From Rhea pennata (lineage: Eukaryota; Chordata; Aves; Rheiformes; Rheidae): a stretch of 64,000 nucleotides of DNA. Under the pieces are notes generated by a model. It saw only the letters and a program-made list of their open reading frames with translations, made no database searches and was not told the DNA's origin. Of this stretch, positions 1 through 10,269 are shown piece after piece. The stretch's first letter is position 1; each line of letters opens with the position of its first letter. Where the stretch lies: NCBI RefSeq assembly GCF_028389875.1, contig NC_084668.1, forward strand, positions 34,034,085 to 34,098,084. Reading direction: 5' to 3'. Position numbers and translations under genes: made by a program.

Positions 1-336
1 GGGAAGCTTGAAAATCCCAGGCAAAGTCCCATGTTTCCCATTAAGGGCAAAGGATACTCTGGGAGATGCTATAACTTGTAGAGAAGAGGCCCTTAGCTAA
101 ACCTTATCTGGAAAGAAATAGGCAACAAAGCTCTAGATAGTGTAACACAGTATACAATAAGTTCCACGAGTTGATTAGGCTCTGTACGAGCTTAAAATGT
201 CAATATTCCATTATGTGAAACAATAAATTGGAACATACGTTTCACATCCTCTGTGACTACTTTTCTCACTCACTACTCACTACTTTTACTGCTTTGCATC
301 AGCACTAGACAATCCCATTCCTGTTACGTGACTTAC

Positions 337-1204
337 TTCACATGTTTTTGGTGTTCGCTCGCAGAATAGTTCTATTTTAATATCTCCTACATCAGTGTGC
401 AGTGTGACAGCCTGAGCAAAAAACAGAAAATAATTAAACTACCAATGAAACACAAACAGCTGTAGACTCTTTTATCTCCTGGTCCTACCAAGAACACAAG
501 CAACTTTCCACTGCATGTAACTATAGTTTCAATATCTGGCTGTAAGCAAGGCTACTGTCACAAGACCTCCCATTTCCAGTGAAACTATCAAGAGAGCACC
601 AGATTCACCAGTTTCAAGATAGAGTTTTCCATGGTAATGGAACAGTTCAGACTCAGGCTGTTCCTCTCTGAAGATACATTATTCATCTGCATAAAGTCAC
701 AGGTGAAGTGAAAGTGCTCAGTCACATGTCTGCATAAGCTGAAGAATGGAGTTTGCATCTGTTTTGTGAAATGGTATGTGCTGTACTTACCTCACTGGTT
801 TACAGCCACAGAAACAAGTGCTCTGTATCACTTGACTGCAGCCTTTTGAGCAACATAAGGATAGTTCTGAATAGCACTGTATATAATCTGCCCTCACAAA
901 CAAGTATCTTTGCAAAATTATGAACTTTTCTTCAGAACTTATAAATAGTCTTTGTAAATTTTAACATGCCAATTACCCAGCCATCAATGCATATATCTTT
1001 CTATAGGTCCAAAAAATATCACAGTACTCCCAAAGTGCTGAACTATCAAAGATGATTTAGTATGGGGATATACTGGGAATACAAGTACAGAAAGATTAAT
1101 AAGAATCAGCATCACATTGATGGCAGTATACTATTATATATATGTATTCCATATTTTATATTACATATATATTAAATAATATTGCATATTATATGCATAC
1201 TAAG

Positions 1205-1252
<48 letters not shown>

Positions 1253-1728
1253 TGGTATACAAGTAAAGAAGAGAAGACAATTGCCTGTAATGTTCACGGA
1301 GATCTTATAAATTGTATATCCAGTTTAGGACATAGTCTTATCTTTATTTCCCGAATGAAAAACTTTTAAAAGCCTACAGTTGTGGAAGCTTACATACATT
1401 CAAGGAGAGCTATGTACTTAAACAGTGCTTCTGTAGTAAAAGAAAACAAATTAGATGACCAAATATTAATCAAATTAGGATTAGAATTTAATTTGTTAGA
1501 AGTAAAAGTCTAATTATGTTTTTAGACTGATGAAACAGTAATACTGACATATTCTCCTCTTCACAGTTTCTTGTGTAGGTGTCTGTGAAATGGAAAGTGG
1601 AGCTTTTCATTACAAATTCTTTGCAATATCAGAGTAAAATGCATAATCACTTGGATGTAGAGCTGCATCCAAAGATGATGACTTAAGAAAATCAGAAAGG
1701 ATACAAAAAATTCTACCGAACTCACCAT
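337..1728 (-). CDS. PPIL3: PPIL3, peptidyl-prolyl cis-trans isomerase-like 3, N-terminal part (partial)
   Basis: Cyclophilin-family prolyl isomerase; the family member is known from spliceosomes. Two coding pieces are visible. Exon 1726-1773 follows a TTTGCAG acceptor, carries the ATG as its last three bases (1728-1726) and ends at a GTGAGT donor. Exon 337-411 (75 nt) follows GCTCAG and ends at GTAAGTCA. It encodes 25 residues after Met: AVTLHTDVGDIKIELF then CERTPKTCE, the conserved beta-strand start of PPIL3. The rest of the roughly 161-residue protein, including the catalytic Arg/Phe residues, lies beyond the left edge; the next exon was looked for in 1-336 and not found. The start codon has A at -3 and, after splicing, G at +4. 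The gene is divergent from NIF3L1 across a shared CpG island. Identity rests on protein recognition plus conserved gene order. Confidence 0.9.
412..1725 (-). other. PPIL3: PPIL3 intron between the ATG exon and the first main coding exon
   Basis: AT-rich intron with no recognisable further exon. It contains the TA dinucleotide repeat near 1209-1248 and scattered short AT tracts. Donor GTGAGT and acceptor GCTCAG fit the consensus. Confidence 0.7.
1209..1248. repeat. (TA)n microsatellite
   Basis: About 40 bp of uninterrupted TA repeat in a PPIL3 intron, preceded by degenerate AT-rich sequence from about 1133. Likely length-polymorphic. Confidence 0.95.
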
Positions 1729-2130
1729 ATTTGCTCATCAAAAAGCTGAGGTAGATTTGTATATAGCAGGTTCCTGCAAAGAAAACATACACAAGTTTTT
1801 TTTCCCACCAGTCTCCAGTTCTTTCCAATTCTAAAGTATTTGTGTGGTTAATAAAATTACAAGCTTTTTCACAGTAGTTTCACAGCACAATTTAAGTCAC
1901 ACTATGCGGATAAGCAATTTACTTACATAACTACCCAGCATATGAAGAACTAGAAAGAGGTAGCACAGAACAGTTCGGAGAAACGGAGGTGGGGAGTGGG
2001 GGTGGGGCAAAAAACAGCCTTTCCTAAGATGTGAGTTTTCACTAAGCAATCCCAACACTTCCGGAGATTATGGTTATATACATCACAAAGGCTAACAGAT
2101 AAAAACCCACAGATAAAAACCATACAGTAC

Positions 2131-2230
2131 CTGTACGGAAGTTTAATTCGGGGCCGCTTCTGGTGGCGTCAGCGCCTGCGACACACAGGTACCTGCACCC
2201 AAGCACAGGAACGAGCATTTTTTAAAAACG
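2131..2230 (-). other. PPIL3: PPIL3 5' untranslated first exon (3' end at 2131, 5' limit approximate)
   Basis: On the minus strand the sequence CCGTACAG is followed by the donor GTACTG at 2130-2129, giving a plausible non-coding first exon spliced to the ATG exon at 1726-1773. A second possible donor (TGCAG then GTACCTG) lies near 2190. The transcription start cannot be fixed from sequence, so the upper bound is a guess. Confidence 0.45.
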
Positions 2231-2900
2231 AAGCATGTTTTTACGCAAGGCGTTTGGAATCACGCCGCCAAAACCCCACTGAGGGAGCAGAGCGGCCGTT
2301 AGCCTGGCCGCCCCGGGCTCACGCGGGCCCGGCCCCGCGGAGGCTGCGTACAAACCTAGCGCCCGCCGCGGCCGCTTTCCCCGGCGTGGCGGCTCCCCCG
2401 CCCCGCCCCGCCGCGCCGCGCAGCGCAGCGCTCGCCGCCAGCGGGAAGGCGCCGCGGCCCCCTCACGGCCGGCGCCGCGGCGGAAGCGGCGGGGCGGGGC
2501 CGCGCGTGGTGAGTGCGGCGCCGTTAACGGTCGCGGCCCGCGCGCAGGCGGCGTGAGCGTGGCCGGCGCTGCCGCGCGCTCCCTTGGTCGCGGGGACGCG
2601 TCCCCTTCCGCGCCCCTGCAGATCACTGCATGCTGCTGTCTTGCACACAGCTCCTTTGCCGTGGCATCGGCCCCCGGGGCCGCTGGCCTTCACGCTCCAT
2701 CATGAATCTCGGGGAGCTCGTGCCCGCCCTGAACGACTTCGCTTCCCTCTCTCTGGCTGAAAGCTGGGACAACGTGGGGCTGCTGGTGGAACCGAGCCCT
2801 CCCCATGCGGTCCACACCCTTTTCCTAACTAACGACCTCACGGAGGAGGTGATGGAGGAGGCAGTACAGAGGAGGGCAGATCTCATACTTTCCTACCACC
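2140..2900. promoter_or_regulatory. CpG island and bidirectional PPIL3/NIF3L1 promoter
   Basis: GC content and CpG frequency rise sharply here and fall back beyond about 2.9 kb. The segment lies between the 5' ends of two divergent genes. Visible elements include GGGCGGGG-type Sp/KLF boxes near 2490-2500, an ETS-type CGGAAG core near 2480, and a CRE-like GGCGTCAG near 2165. No TATA box is evident, as expected of a housekeeping bidirectional promoter. Open frames on both strands here are by-products of GC richness. Confidence 0.85.
2255..2508 (+). other. NIF3L1: NIF3L1 untranslated first exon (donor at 2508; 5' limit unknown)
   Basis: A strong donor (GTG followed by GTGAGTGCGG) ends an exon at 2508, and an acceptor (CCCCTGCAG) opens the ATG exon at 2622, leaving an intron of about 113 bp. 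The first exon would be entirely 5' UTR inside the CpG island. The start shown is only a placeholder. Confidence 0.5.
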
Positions 2901-5900
2901 CCCCGATATTCACGCCACTCAAACGAGTAACGTGGAGGACCTGGAAGGAACGGCTGGTGGTCCGCGCTCTGGAGCACAGAATCGGGATATACTCCCCGCA
3001 CACCGCGTACGATGCCATACCTCATGGAGTCAATAACTGGCTAACAAAGGGACTTGGTGAGAGTAAAAGTTTTTGCAGTACTTCTGAGTGCCCTCAGCTT
3101 ATTTTAGGGAAGTTATCTTGGTGAGATATACCTGATACCAGTAGACATTTCTGGATGCGTGGTTCTGCTACTCAATGTAGTCAGAACTGGTGCAGCATAT
3201 TTATTGCTTATCGTGGTTGAAGAGTTTAAACTGCTGACTTTAAATCACTGACATTGATTTATAAAGTGCAAAGTCTCGTAGTTCACACAGCACTTTGGAG
3301 ATCTGAAATCCTTTTAGATTTTTATTCTATGTTGTAGCTTATAAATGAAAACAATTGTGTCTTTTCCAGCCTGATTTTCAAAACAGAAACTTACCATTTG
3401 TTTTTGCAGTTTTTAGGGTAGAACTTGAATAGCTTCAAGAAAGTACAAGTAATATGTATCAACTTACTTGCACTTGAGACTGTGCCCAGTGGAGACAACA
3501 GGGCAAGAGTCTCCAGGTCTGATCATGGAAAATGAACAAATCTTGCATTTGAATCCAAAGTTGCATCTCTTTTGGATAAATCACTAAGCATTTTCCATTT
3601 GTCACTTTTCTGTCTGTTAAATCAGCATAAGGGTATTCATCAAACTTTATAATGGAGCAAATCTGTCTGCTGTTTTCTCAGGTGCGTGTACCTCTGTCCC
3701 ACTGCATCCATCAGCTGCTCCAAGCTATCCAGCGGAGGGCACTCACCGGGTAGAATTTTGCACAGACACCATGGAGCATCTAGAGACACTGCTGTCCAAA
3801 ATCAAAGACGTCCAAGAGATCTCCTCTGTCACTACTCTCCCTGCCAGGTATCTGCTTCACTCTCTAATGACATCTTCTTTCTGCTGCTTGAAAGAATACC
3901 TTGCCAGAACTGTATTTTACTACAGTAATCATTTTCTTCCTGTATGTCTTGTTGCTGTTTTTTTCAGAAGAGATCTATAAACTTACAGGATGATCATTCT
4001 TTTCTGATTAATCCATGTGAGGTTATACTAAATGGTAACTAGCAACTCAGTGTAGCATCACATGGACTAGAGATGGTGAACGAGAGTTTTAACAGGAAAT
4101 TCAAAGAGGATAGTTGAGTTAAATTTCCATATTTACTTTTTCCATAAGAGTAGGCTAGGCTATTACCATGTCTCCTTTTTCTATTTCTCTGTGATAGAAT
4201 AGGTTTATATTCTATTAACACAATGTGGAAATTTTATCTATTTTCCTAGTAAGCACTAAATATATCTTTCCTCAGGGTTGAAGGTAAAGAACAAACACGA
4301 GTGAGTTTAAACTGCTCTCAGAAAGCACTGTTGGAGGTGGTGGAATTATTGTCCGAGAACAGCTTGCTTTATCACAAGACTGAGATTCTGTTATTACAAA
4401 AGGTAATGCTACCTATGCATCCTATGCTACCGGTCAGTACTCTAAAATACTGGCCTGTGGGGATTTGAACCACACATTTTTCAAAACAGTGAAATTATCT
4501 GTGTGGCCTGCATTAATTCTTAAAATGGTTCCAATAGCTAGTGTACTTACTGTGTTACATTCTAGAAAATCACGTATGTGTTTCTTTTGCAAAGTTCAGA
4601 GAAATTCATTCTTAATGCCCAATACACTCACCTTCATACAGTATGGAAAGCAACGTGAGCTTCTGAAGTCAGCTTTCTCAGGGAGATTTTAATTTCTCTT
4701 CTCTTCAGCCTCTTCTTCCACATACAGGAATGGGACGTCTATGCACACTGAATGAACCAGTCTCCTTGTTAGTCATAATTGAGCGTATTAAAAGCCACCT
4801 AAAATTACCTCACATCCGCCTAGCTGTGGGAATGGGCAAGACATTAGGTAAGTAAGCTTGCAAGTATGACTGTCCATTAAAACTAGTATACCAGGAATAT
4901 AAGGAGAGTGAATGCATGTGTTGGTCTGTGAAATATTGCGGCTTTGAACAGGTTTGCTTCCAAGCAGTATGAAGCATTATTAAAGAATTTATGTGATACA
5001 ATCACACAAAAAGAATGTTATCTGTACTTCTGACTAGTTCTGCATTATTCTGGTTGTCACTCTGGAGGAAGGGCAGCACAAGCTGAACATGAGACATCCT
5101 TTTTCATAATTTGCATAATGTAACTAAGACTTTTTTTCCCCCAAGATTTCAGACACAAACATACATCACTTCACACTGCCTTTTGTGACTGAATATTAAA
5201 TTGCAAAGCACCTTAAGATAATAAGATGCTTTATACTATTCTTACAAACCTGTAATCATCTGTGTTTCACTGAAAGAGGAATAACAGAAGAGAAGGTGAG
5301 ATATCCTAGGTCAAACAGTTGGTCAGCAATAAAACCCGGAGAAGTCCTCTTATCCCAGTTACCTATATTAATCTTCAAGGAACAGAGATATTAAAATTTT
5401 TATAAAAAGCTGTGAACAAATTTGCTCTCACAAATGTCTTCATGTTGGATCGATGCTGTGAAAACCCTCAAATAGTTAACAAGACTCAAGGACAAGGGGG
5501 AGAGGATATCATAAAGCACTATTGCAAAGGACAACCAGCTCCAGCCAAATAACCTTGAGGAAACCACAACACTGAAGAATGTGACGGGTAGACAAAAACA
5601 GCAGAATAACCCAGAGTAACATATAAATTAATTAAGGCTTATTAACATATTAAACTACACACCCTAAATGAATAATGAGATAGAAATGTTGTTAACTGCC
5701 TCCTTCTCTGCTTCTCATGCTAATTAACAGGAATGTTAAAGCGCAAGCGCGGCACAAATATGTGATGTAATAGAATTGTCACCAATAGAAAAATTTTATA
5801 GTACTCCCTGAAAAGTGTGTATAAATAAAGAAGGAGAAAAGGAGAAAGTGCTAGCTTTGTGGATCTACCACCTAGCACCTATCTCTGCACAGAAATGAAA

Positions 5901-6026
5901 TAAACAAATATCTTGACATTGTGTGTCTATTGGGTGCTTGCACGTGGGTAACAGAACCCAGTTTTGGGACAATGCTCATGAGAGAGAAGTCTTAGAAGCC
6001 CTTTGATGCTACCAGTCACATTAAAA

Positions 6027-6070
<44 letters not shown>

Positions 6071-7228
6071 TGAAATCCTTCAGTGCTCTGTGGGATTGTT
6101 GTAGTAACTATACTTAAAGCAACAGCAATTATATGCCAACATACTGAAAAACCTGAATACACTTTGAAAATCCTTAATTCTGCATGCTGTATTGAACATA
6201 ATGTACAGGAAGAATTAAATTTACTGTCATTTTCATGTACTTGCTAGATTGGAGTCAGCAATCATGGCAAATCTGTGAATTTTTAATGGCATAGAGTAGC
6301 TCTCAGCTTGCATTGAGACTGGACTTCTGTGAGCTAAATGTTAGGAGGAGGCATATGTCGTAAGGCAAAATGCTGCCTTAGTGGCATCCTTAGGAAAACA
6401 AATACAGTGGAACATGAGAGTCCTGGAAATAGGAGCAGCCTATGAAAGGGTTCTGAAACCTAATGAGTAACACCTCACTAGGAGAGAACTAAGCCACAGT
6501 AGCCAGCAGCTAGCCCCTGTGCTGTAGTTTTCTGCAAAATCTCCTGCCCCTTTTTTAAAAAAAAAACTACATATCTTTTTGGCATGTAGAGGATTTTGCC
6601 CTATTATCAGAAATGTTTTCACTCATGACTCTTACACTGACAGATTTGCATTGACTTTAAAATTAGGGCAATAGTTGCTGCAAAACAATTAATAGTAATA
6701 CTGGCATGAAGGAAGGCTGAACAGAAAGAAGGGAGTTTAACTGTAGTACCTTGTATCCTACAGAATCGCCAGTGAAGAAAGCTGCTCTGTGTGCTGGTTC
6801 TGGAAGCAGTGTCCTGAATGGGGTAGAAGCTGATCTCTATCTCACAGGTAAGAGATTATGCCTTTCCTAAAATGAGAGGGAGCATGCCATACTCTTATCA
6901 GAGCTGATGGTATTGGCTTCTGGCTACTTCCCCTGTTACACCTTCACAGCTTCGAGCTAAGATTGTGAATACACTGCAAAGAACTAGTTATCTAAATTTG
7001 TACTGTTTGCAACTTACATGCTATTTCTTTCTCAAAATGGCAGGGGAGATGTCCCACCATGCTGTTCTGGATGCTGTTGCCAATGGGATAAGTGTTATTC
7101 TGTGTGACCACAGTAACACTGAGCGAGGCTTCTTGTCAGAGCTGCGTGACACACTAGCTATCCATCTGCAGAACAAGATCAACATAATTGTGTCTGAAAA
7201 AGACAGAGATCCCCTCCAGGTGGTATAG
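2630..7228 (+). CDS. NIF3L1: NIF3L1, NIF3/DUF34-family protein, complete, 7 coding exons, 375 aa
   Basis: Coding exons: 2630-3056, 3682-3847, 4276-4402, 4709-4847, 6764-6847 and 7044-7228 (stop TAG 7226-7228). That is six coding blocks in a seven-exon transcript counting the 5' UTR exon; they sum to 1128 nt. All introns are GT-AG and all phases agree. NIF3 proteins form toroidal assemblies with a two-metal site. The putative ligands here are His90 in SYHPPIF, Asp128 in SPHTAYDA, and His337 and Glu341 in DHSNTERGF. Human NIF3L1 is about the same length (377 aa), and the C-terminus DRDPLQVV matches. The first 24 residues are Arg-rich and precede a second in-frame Met (MNLGEL), so a mitochondrial leader or alternative start is possible. 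The biochemical role is unsettled; binding to transcription co-regulators has been reported. Identity is certain by sequence; the metal-ligand assignment is by family analogy. Confidence 0.97.
5580..5953 (+). mobile_element. Solo-LTR-like retroviral element remnant
   Basis: The segment has LTR layout on the plus strand: a CCAAT motif (CACCAATAG, near 5780), a TATA-like TATAAATAAAG near 5820, an AATAAA near 5900, then a GT-rich stretch ending GGGTAACA at 5953. The start could be TGTGACGG (5580) or TGTTGTTAAC (5687); the latter makes a better TGTT.../...AACA inverted end. I could not find a clean target-site duplication and saw no internal gag/pol/env sequence alongside, so a decayed solo LTR is the best reading. 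It is sense to NIF3L1, so its AATAAA could act as an intronic poly(A) signal. Confidence 0.5.
6023..6069. repeat. A-run followed by (AT)n microsatellite
   Basis: About 13 A then about 17 AT units in the large NIF3L1 intron, just downstream of the LTR-like block. Confidence 0.95.
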
Positions 7229-7640
7229 AGAAAAAAAAAAAAGTCAAGAGTTTCACAGTATTTTGCACAGACCTATCCAAATGTAAACTTAATTAAGATG
7301 CTCTGAATTTGTTCAGTTTAGAATAATTATGTACTCCAAGGTTTGAGATATTTATAATCATCTGTCAGAAAAATCATAAATACTAATTTTGGGCTAATGA
7401 AGGCTAGTGTACTTAACTGTCAGGCTGCGCTCAAAGTTACTGTTACTAATTACTCTAATTATAGATACTTGAAAACCGTAAAACCCAAAGCTTGATTTGG
7501 GTAGACTATAAAAACCTAACTTATATCTCCATTTTTAAGTTTACACAGCAGTTCTGTACTACTGCAGCTACATCTAGTTGTGTCAATACGAGTCACTGAT
7601 ATTTTAGCTAATAAAGTCTTCTAGTAATAGTTAATGAAGT
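7229..7640 (+). other. NIF3L1: NIF3L1 3' UTR (end approximate)
   Basis: Follows the TAG stop. An AATAAA at 7610-7615 would place cleavage near 7630, giving a 3' UTR of about 400 nt. Longer forms cannot be excluded. Confidence 0.55.
7610..7615 (+). terminator. NIF3L1: Candidate NIF3L1 poly(A) signal AATAAA
   Basis: First plus-strand AATAAA after the NIF3L1 stop codon. A minus-strand AATAAA at 7669-7674 faces it 54 bp away. Confidence 0.55.
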
Positions 7641-7668
7641 AGTGTGGATCACTGATTTGCATTCCAGT

Positions 7669-7674
7669 TTTATT
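7669..7674 (-). terminator. Minus-strand poly(A) signal AATAAA facing NIF3L1
   Basis: Read on the minus strand: AATAAA followed by ACTGGAATGC. It lies about 385 nt downstream of the stop codon of the unexplained minus-strand open exon at 8059-8235, and would end such a transcript near 7650. It could equally be a chance hexamer in AT-rich DNA. Confidence 0.35.
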
Positions 7675-8058
7675 AGGGAACATAACATAAAGTGCACAGA
7701 ACATAATTCAGGTGTTTGGTACTAGTGTTTAATTGCAAAATCTACCATTAAGGTAACTTTAAGGCTTTTTAATAGTGTGATTCCCTATTAAAAAAGATTT
7801 GGAAGATTATAACTCATTTCCTAATTCATACATAAGATGAATTCAATATGCCTTTGTTATTTCCTTTTAAAAAGAGTTTACAGACCTATGGCTTCTTTAA
7901 TTACAGGATTATAAAACTGAATAAGTTTCATCTCCACCATCAATAATGCCTAGGTTTTATATCAAGTTAATTTTTGAAAAGGAAAAATCTACCAGTTGTG
8001 TATCTTACAGTCTCTAGATATGTGCACATCAGAATATTAAAACAAACTAAAAATATTT

Positions 8059-8235
8059 CTATTGCAAATCTGTAAAGATCTTGGCAACATCATCCTTAAG
8101 TTTAGTTAATGAAACCGGCTCATTTAACAAAAAGTCTTTACCACGCTGCACACAGCAACTCAGTGTGTTAAGAGTCCTATGCAAATCTAACTTAGGGCTT
8201 TGTCTCAGGACTTCAAGCAGATTTAGTTGCAGTGG
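8059..8235 (-). CDS. Candidate terminal coding exon of an unrecognised minus-strand gene
   Basis: After a TGATTTTAG acceptor (8237-8236) the minus strand stays open for 58 codons to TAG (8061-8059). The frame begins PLQLNLLEVLRQSPKLDL and ends LTKLKDDVAKIFTDLQ. It is Leu-rich with regularly spaced hydrophobics, as in helical-repeat proteins, and does not read like random AT-rich translation. The frame has no ATG near its start, so it must be an internal or terminal exon if real. An AATAAA at 7669-7674 follows. I do not recognise the family; no such gene lies between NIF3L1 and ORC2 in human as far as I know. Chance, or the remnant of a lost gene, remains possible. Confidence 0.35.
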   Translation of the reverse strand, partial: PLQLNLLEVLRQSPKLDLHRTLNTLSCCVQRGKDFLLNEPVSLTKLKDDVAKIFTDLQ

Positions 8236-9112
8236 CTAAAATCATTAGGATTCCAGGTAATATTTCCCCAGACTTAGATCTTTCCCCATAACTTCTCCAT
8301 CTCCCTCTTTCCCTTGGCTAAGAAAGGGTAACTAAAGACAGCCTTCTCCAGCGTAAATGTTACTAAGAGCACTGCCCTAGTGAAATGCCTGCAAGACACG
8401 GTGCACTTTGCACTGCACTGGGGCATTGAGGGTGCTTTGTAGGCAGTGTCTCCTTTCACATCCCTTTGATGTGATTCTGTGACTAAAGGCTTATCACCAC
8501 AATTTGTATTTTAATACAACTTAATTGCACTGTTAAAGCATTTAAGCCTCCTCTTTTACACGTTACCCTGGCCCTTTGTTCAATGTTGTTTAAATTAATT
8601 GTATCGTGTAATTAAATATTCTCTTTGGGCAACCTTTGTAGTAGTAGACAGTGTTACCTCAGCCTGAATCAGTGTTTATGGTGTAATTTTTCTAGTAGGC
8701 AAAAAAAAAGGTATCAATTCTGAGACATTATAATGCAGATGATGCTTTAACTGTAAGTGTGCATGTCTTATTCCATTTGTGTTTAACTGTAAAGAGGTAA
8801 CTCCAGAATTATCAATGCCATGAATACCTCTAAGTAAGCTGAAAAACAGGAATGGCAAAGGTAGAGTTCAGAAGGATAAGAAATTTCTTCTTGCTCCAGT
8901 AAAGGACTGTGGAACTGATCTCTTCAAATCCAGCAGTACTGTATTGCTGTAGAAGACACTGAAATGCTACAGGATTCATACCAAAGAGCTAGTATCCTTA
9001 GTACATACATAGAATTCAAGAGAAAATTAATGCATAGATGGGACAGACATCCAGAAACAGCACAAAATCAAGCTGAAATATTTTAACACAAAATCCACAG
9101 GAATTAATTCAC

Positions 9113-9251
9113 AGTAATTTTCTTGAGCCTGCAAGATTGCATCACAGTCATCAACAGCCAAAAACTGATTCAAAGTTAGCAAATGTGTAATAACTCCTGC
9201 AGCCCTGTTCTTGGCCTGCTTGGGCATTTCATAGTCTGCCAGAAGTGTTTG
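9113..9251 (-). CDS. Candidate coding exon of the unrecognised minus-strand gene
   Basis: A 45-base pyrimidine tract ending TTTAAG (9252) precedes an open frame starting QTLLADYEMPKQAKNR and running on through FLAVDDCDAILQAQENY. A possible donor GTGAAT follows 9113, and the frame stays open to 9027. Composition is Leu/Ala-rich and protein-like. It joins in phase to the candidate exon at 9695-9859, but the donor phase (1) does not match the phase-0 start of 8059-8235, so an exon is missing, another donor is used, or the locus is decayed. Confidence 0.33.
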
Positions 9252-9694
9252 CTTAAAAAAAAAAAAGAAAAAAGAAAAAGAAAAAGAAAAAAAAAGTCAG
9301 GATCACTACAGCTCTTTGTTCAATAAATTTCACATCTAGATAGACACATATCACATCATGATATAATTATATAATTACACTGAAATGTATGATGCCATCA
9401 CTACCTATAAATACATTAGGCAGTGTCTTCCATATGTATTCCAAACATAAATTAAATCTTGAGTTTTACAGAAACTCCAGAGAGAGTCACAGGATTGCAA
9501 AGCAGGAAGTGGCTGCTTCTTATCTATGACACTTAAGTTTCTCCAACAACACATCTCTTCTATAGGCAGACACTGGTACTTACTTAACTCTGCACCTAAC
9601 TTAGAGAATTTAGGTAAGACACAATGCCTTGACCCCTCATGCCTAAATGGGTTTTAATGGCTCTGAGAGTAGCATAAACAGTGCTAGGCAGCAC

Positions 9695-9859
9695 CTGTTG
9701 CATTTTGTAAAGTTCTGAATTTGCAGCCTCCAAAACACAAATGCAAGTGCCATCAAAGAGAATGTTAGTTGGAATATGTTTTAGGGCAGAAAACCAGAGG
9801 ATGCTGCTGAGATGGTTGCTGGCATGTACCACTTTTCCCCACCAGACCCTCCAGCAAAG
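9695..9859 (-). CDS. Candidate coding exon of the unrecognised minus-strand gene
   Basis: Between TAATTAG (acceptor) and GTGCTG (donor) lie 165 nt, exactly 55 open codons. They include SALKHIPTNILFDGT and end LEAANSELYKMQQ. Phase 0 at both ends fits the candidate exon at 9113-9251. The donor is a weak match to consensus. No family recognised. Confidence 0.28.
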
Positions 9860-10089
9860 CTAATTAGGTCTTATATTTGAAGAATCAAATCAATAGTGAG
9901 ATAAGCAGATACTTTGTGTTTTCAGTACAAACAGAAGTCAGGCTCTGTCCTGCTGCTTCTGTCAGTGAAGGACAGGCCAGGTAACACTGAGAATATAGGT
10001 AGCAGTATTATTACATGTAATGTTTTGGTTCTTTTCAAAAGCTATATATTAGTATTAAAAGTCAGGCAAACTATTTTTAATTTTCATAC

Positions 10090-10231
10090 CTTAGAAGAAA
10101 CAGTATAAAATATTTCTGCTAGTTAGTTTGAAATCATCTGTGCACTGAATGAAGATTTGCAGACTTTTGACATAGGGTAGTAATTGTGAAAGTGAGGCTT
10201 TCACATTCACACAACTGCCAGAAGACTCTTC
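10090..10231 (-). pseudogene. Candidate exon with an in-frame stop next to its donor
   Basis: A good acceptor (TTTTATTTTGTAG) and donor (AAG then GTATGA) bound 142 nt. The only long frame, VNVKASLSQLLPYVKSL followed by QIFIQCTDDFKLTSRN, is protein-like but meets TAA two bases before the donor. Either the exon is terminal, the gene is decayed, or the resemblance is fortuitous. Confidence 0.22.
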
Positions 10232-10269
10232 CTACAAAATAAAAGATTTGTGGAAGACAACACAAGCTA

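Larger units (their letters stand above)
4848..6763 (+). other. NIF3L1: Largest NIF3L1 intron (1.9 kb), holding LTR-like and AT-repeat DNA
   Basis: GTAAGTAAG donor and CCTACAG acceptor. It contains the LTR-like block near 5580-5953 and the A/AT tract at 6023-6069. The rest shows no gene. Confidence 0.8.

Noticed and set aside
2222-2626. 134-codon minus-strand and 100-codon plus-strand frames
   Set aside because: GC-island artefacts over the PPIL3/NIF3L1 promoter; composition is Arg/Ala/Pro with no domain pattern.
8663-8862. Further minus-strand exons (frame LLRGIHGIDNSGVTSLQL and a 34-nt block before a GTAACA donor)
   Set aside because: The first has an acceptor but no credible donor; the second has stops in all three frames. 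Not listed as exons.
8857-8960. Possible CR1 fragment
   Set aside because: A few words resemble a CR1 tail, but there is no extended match or terminal repeat.
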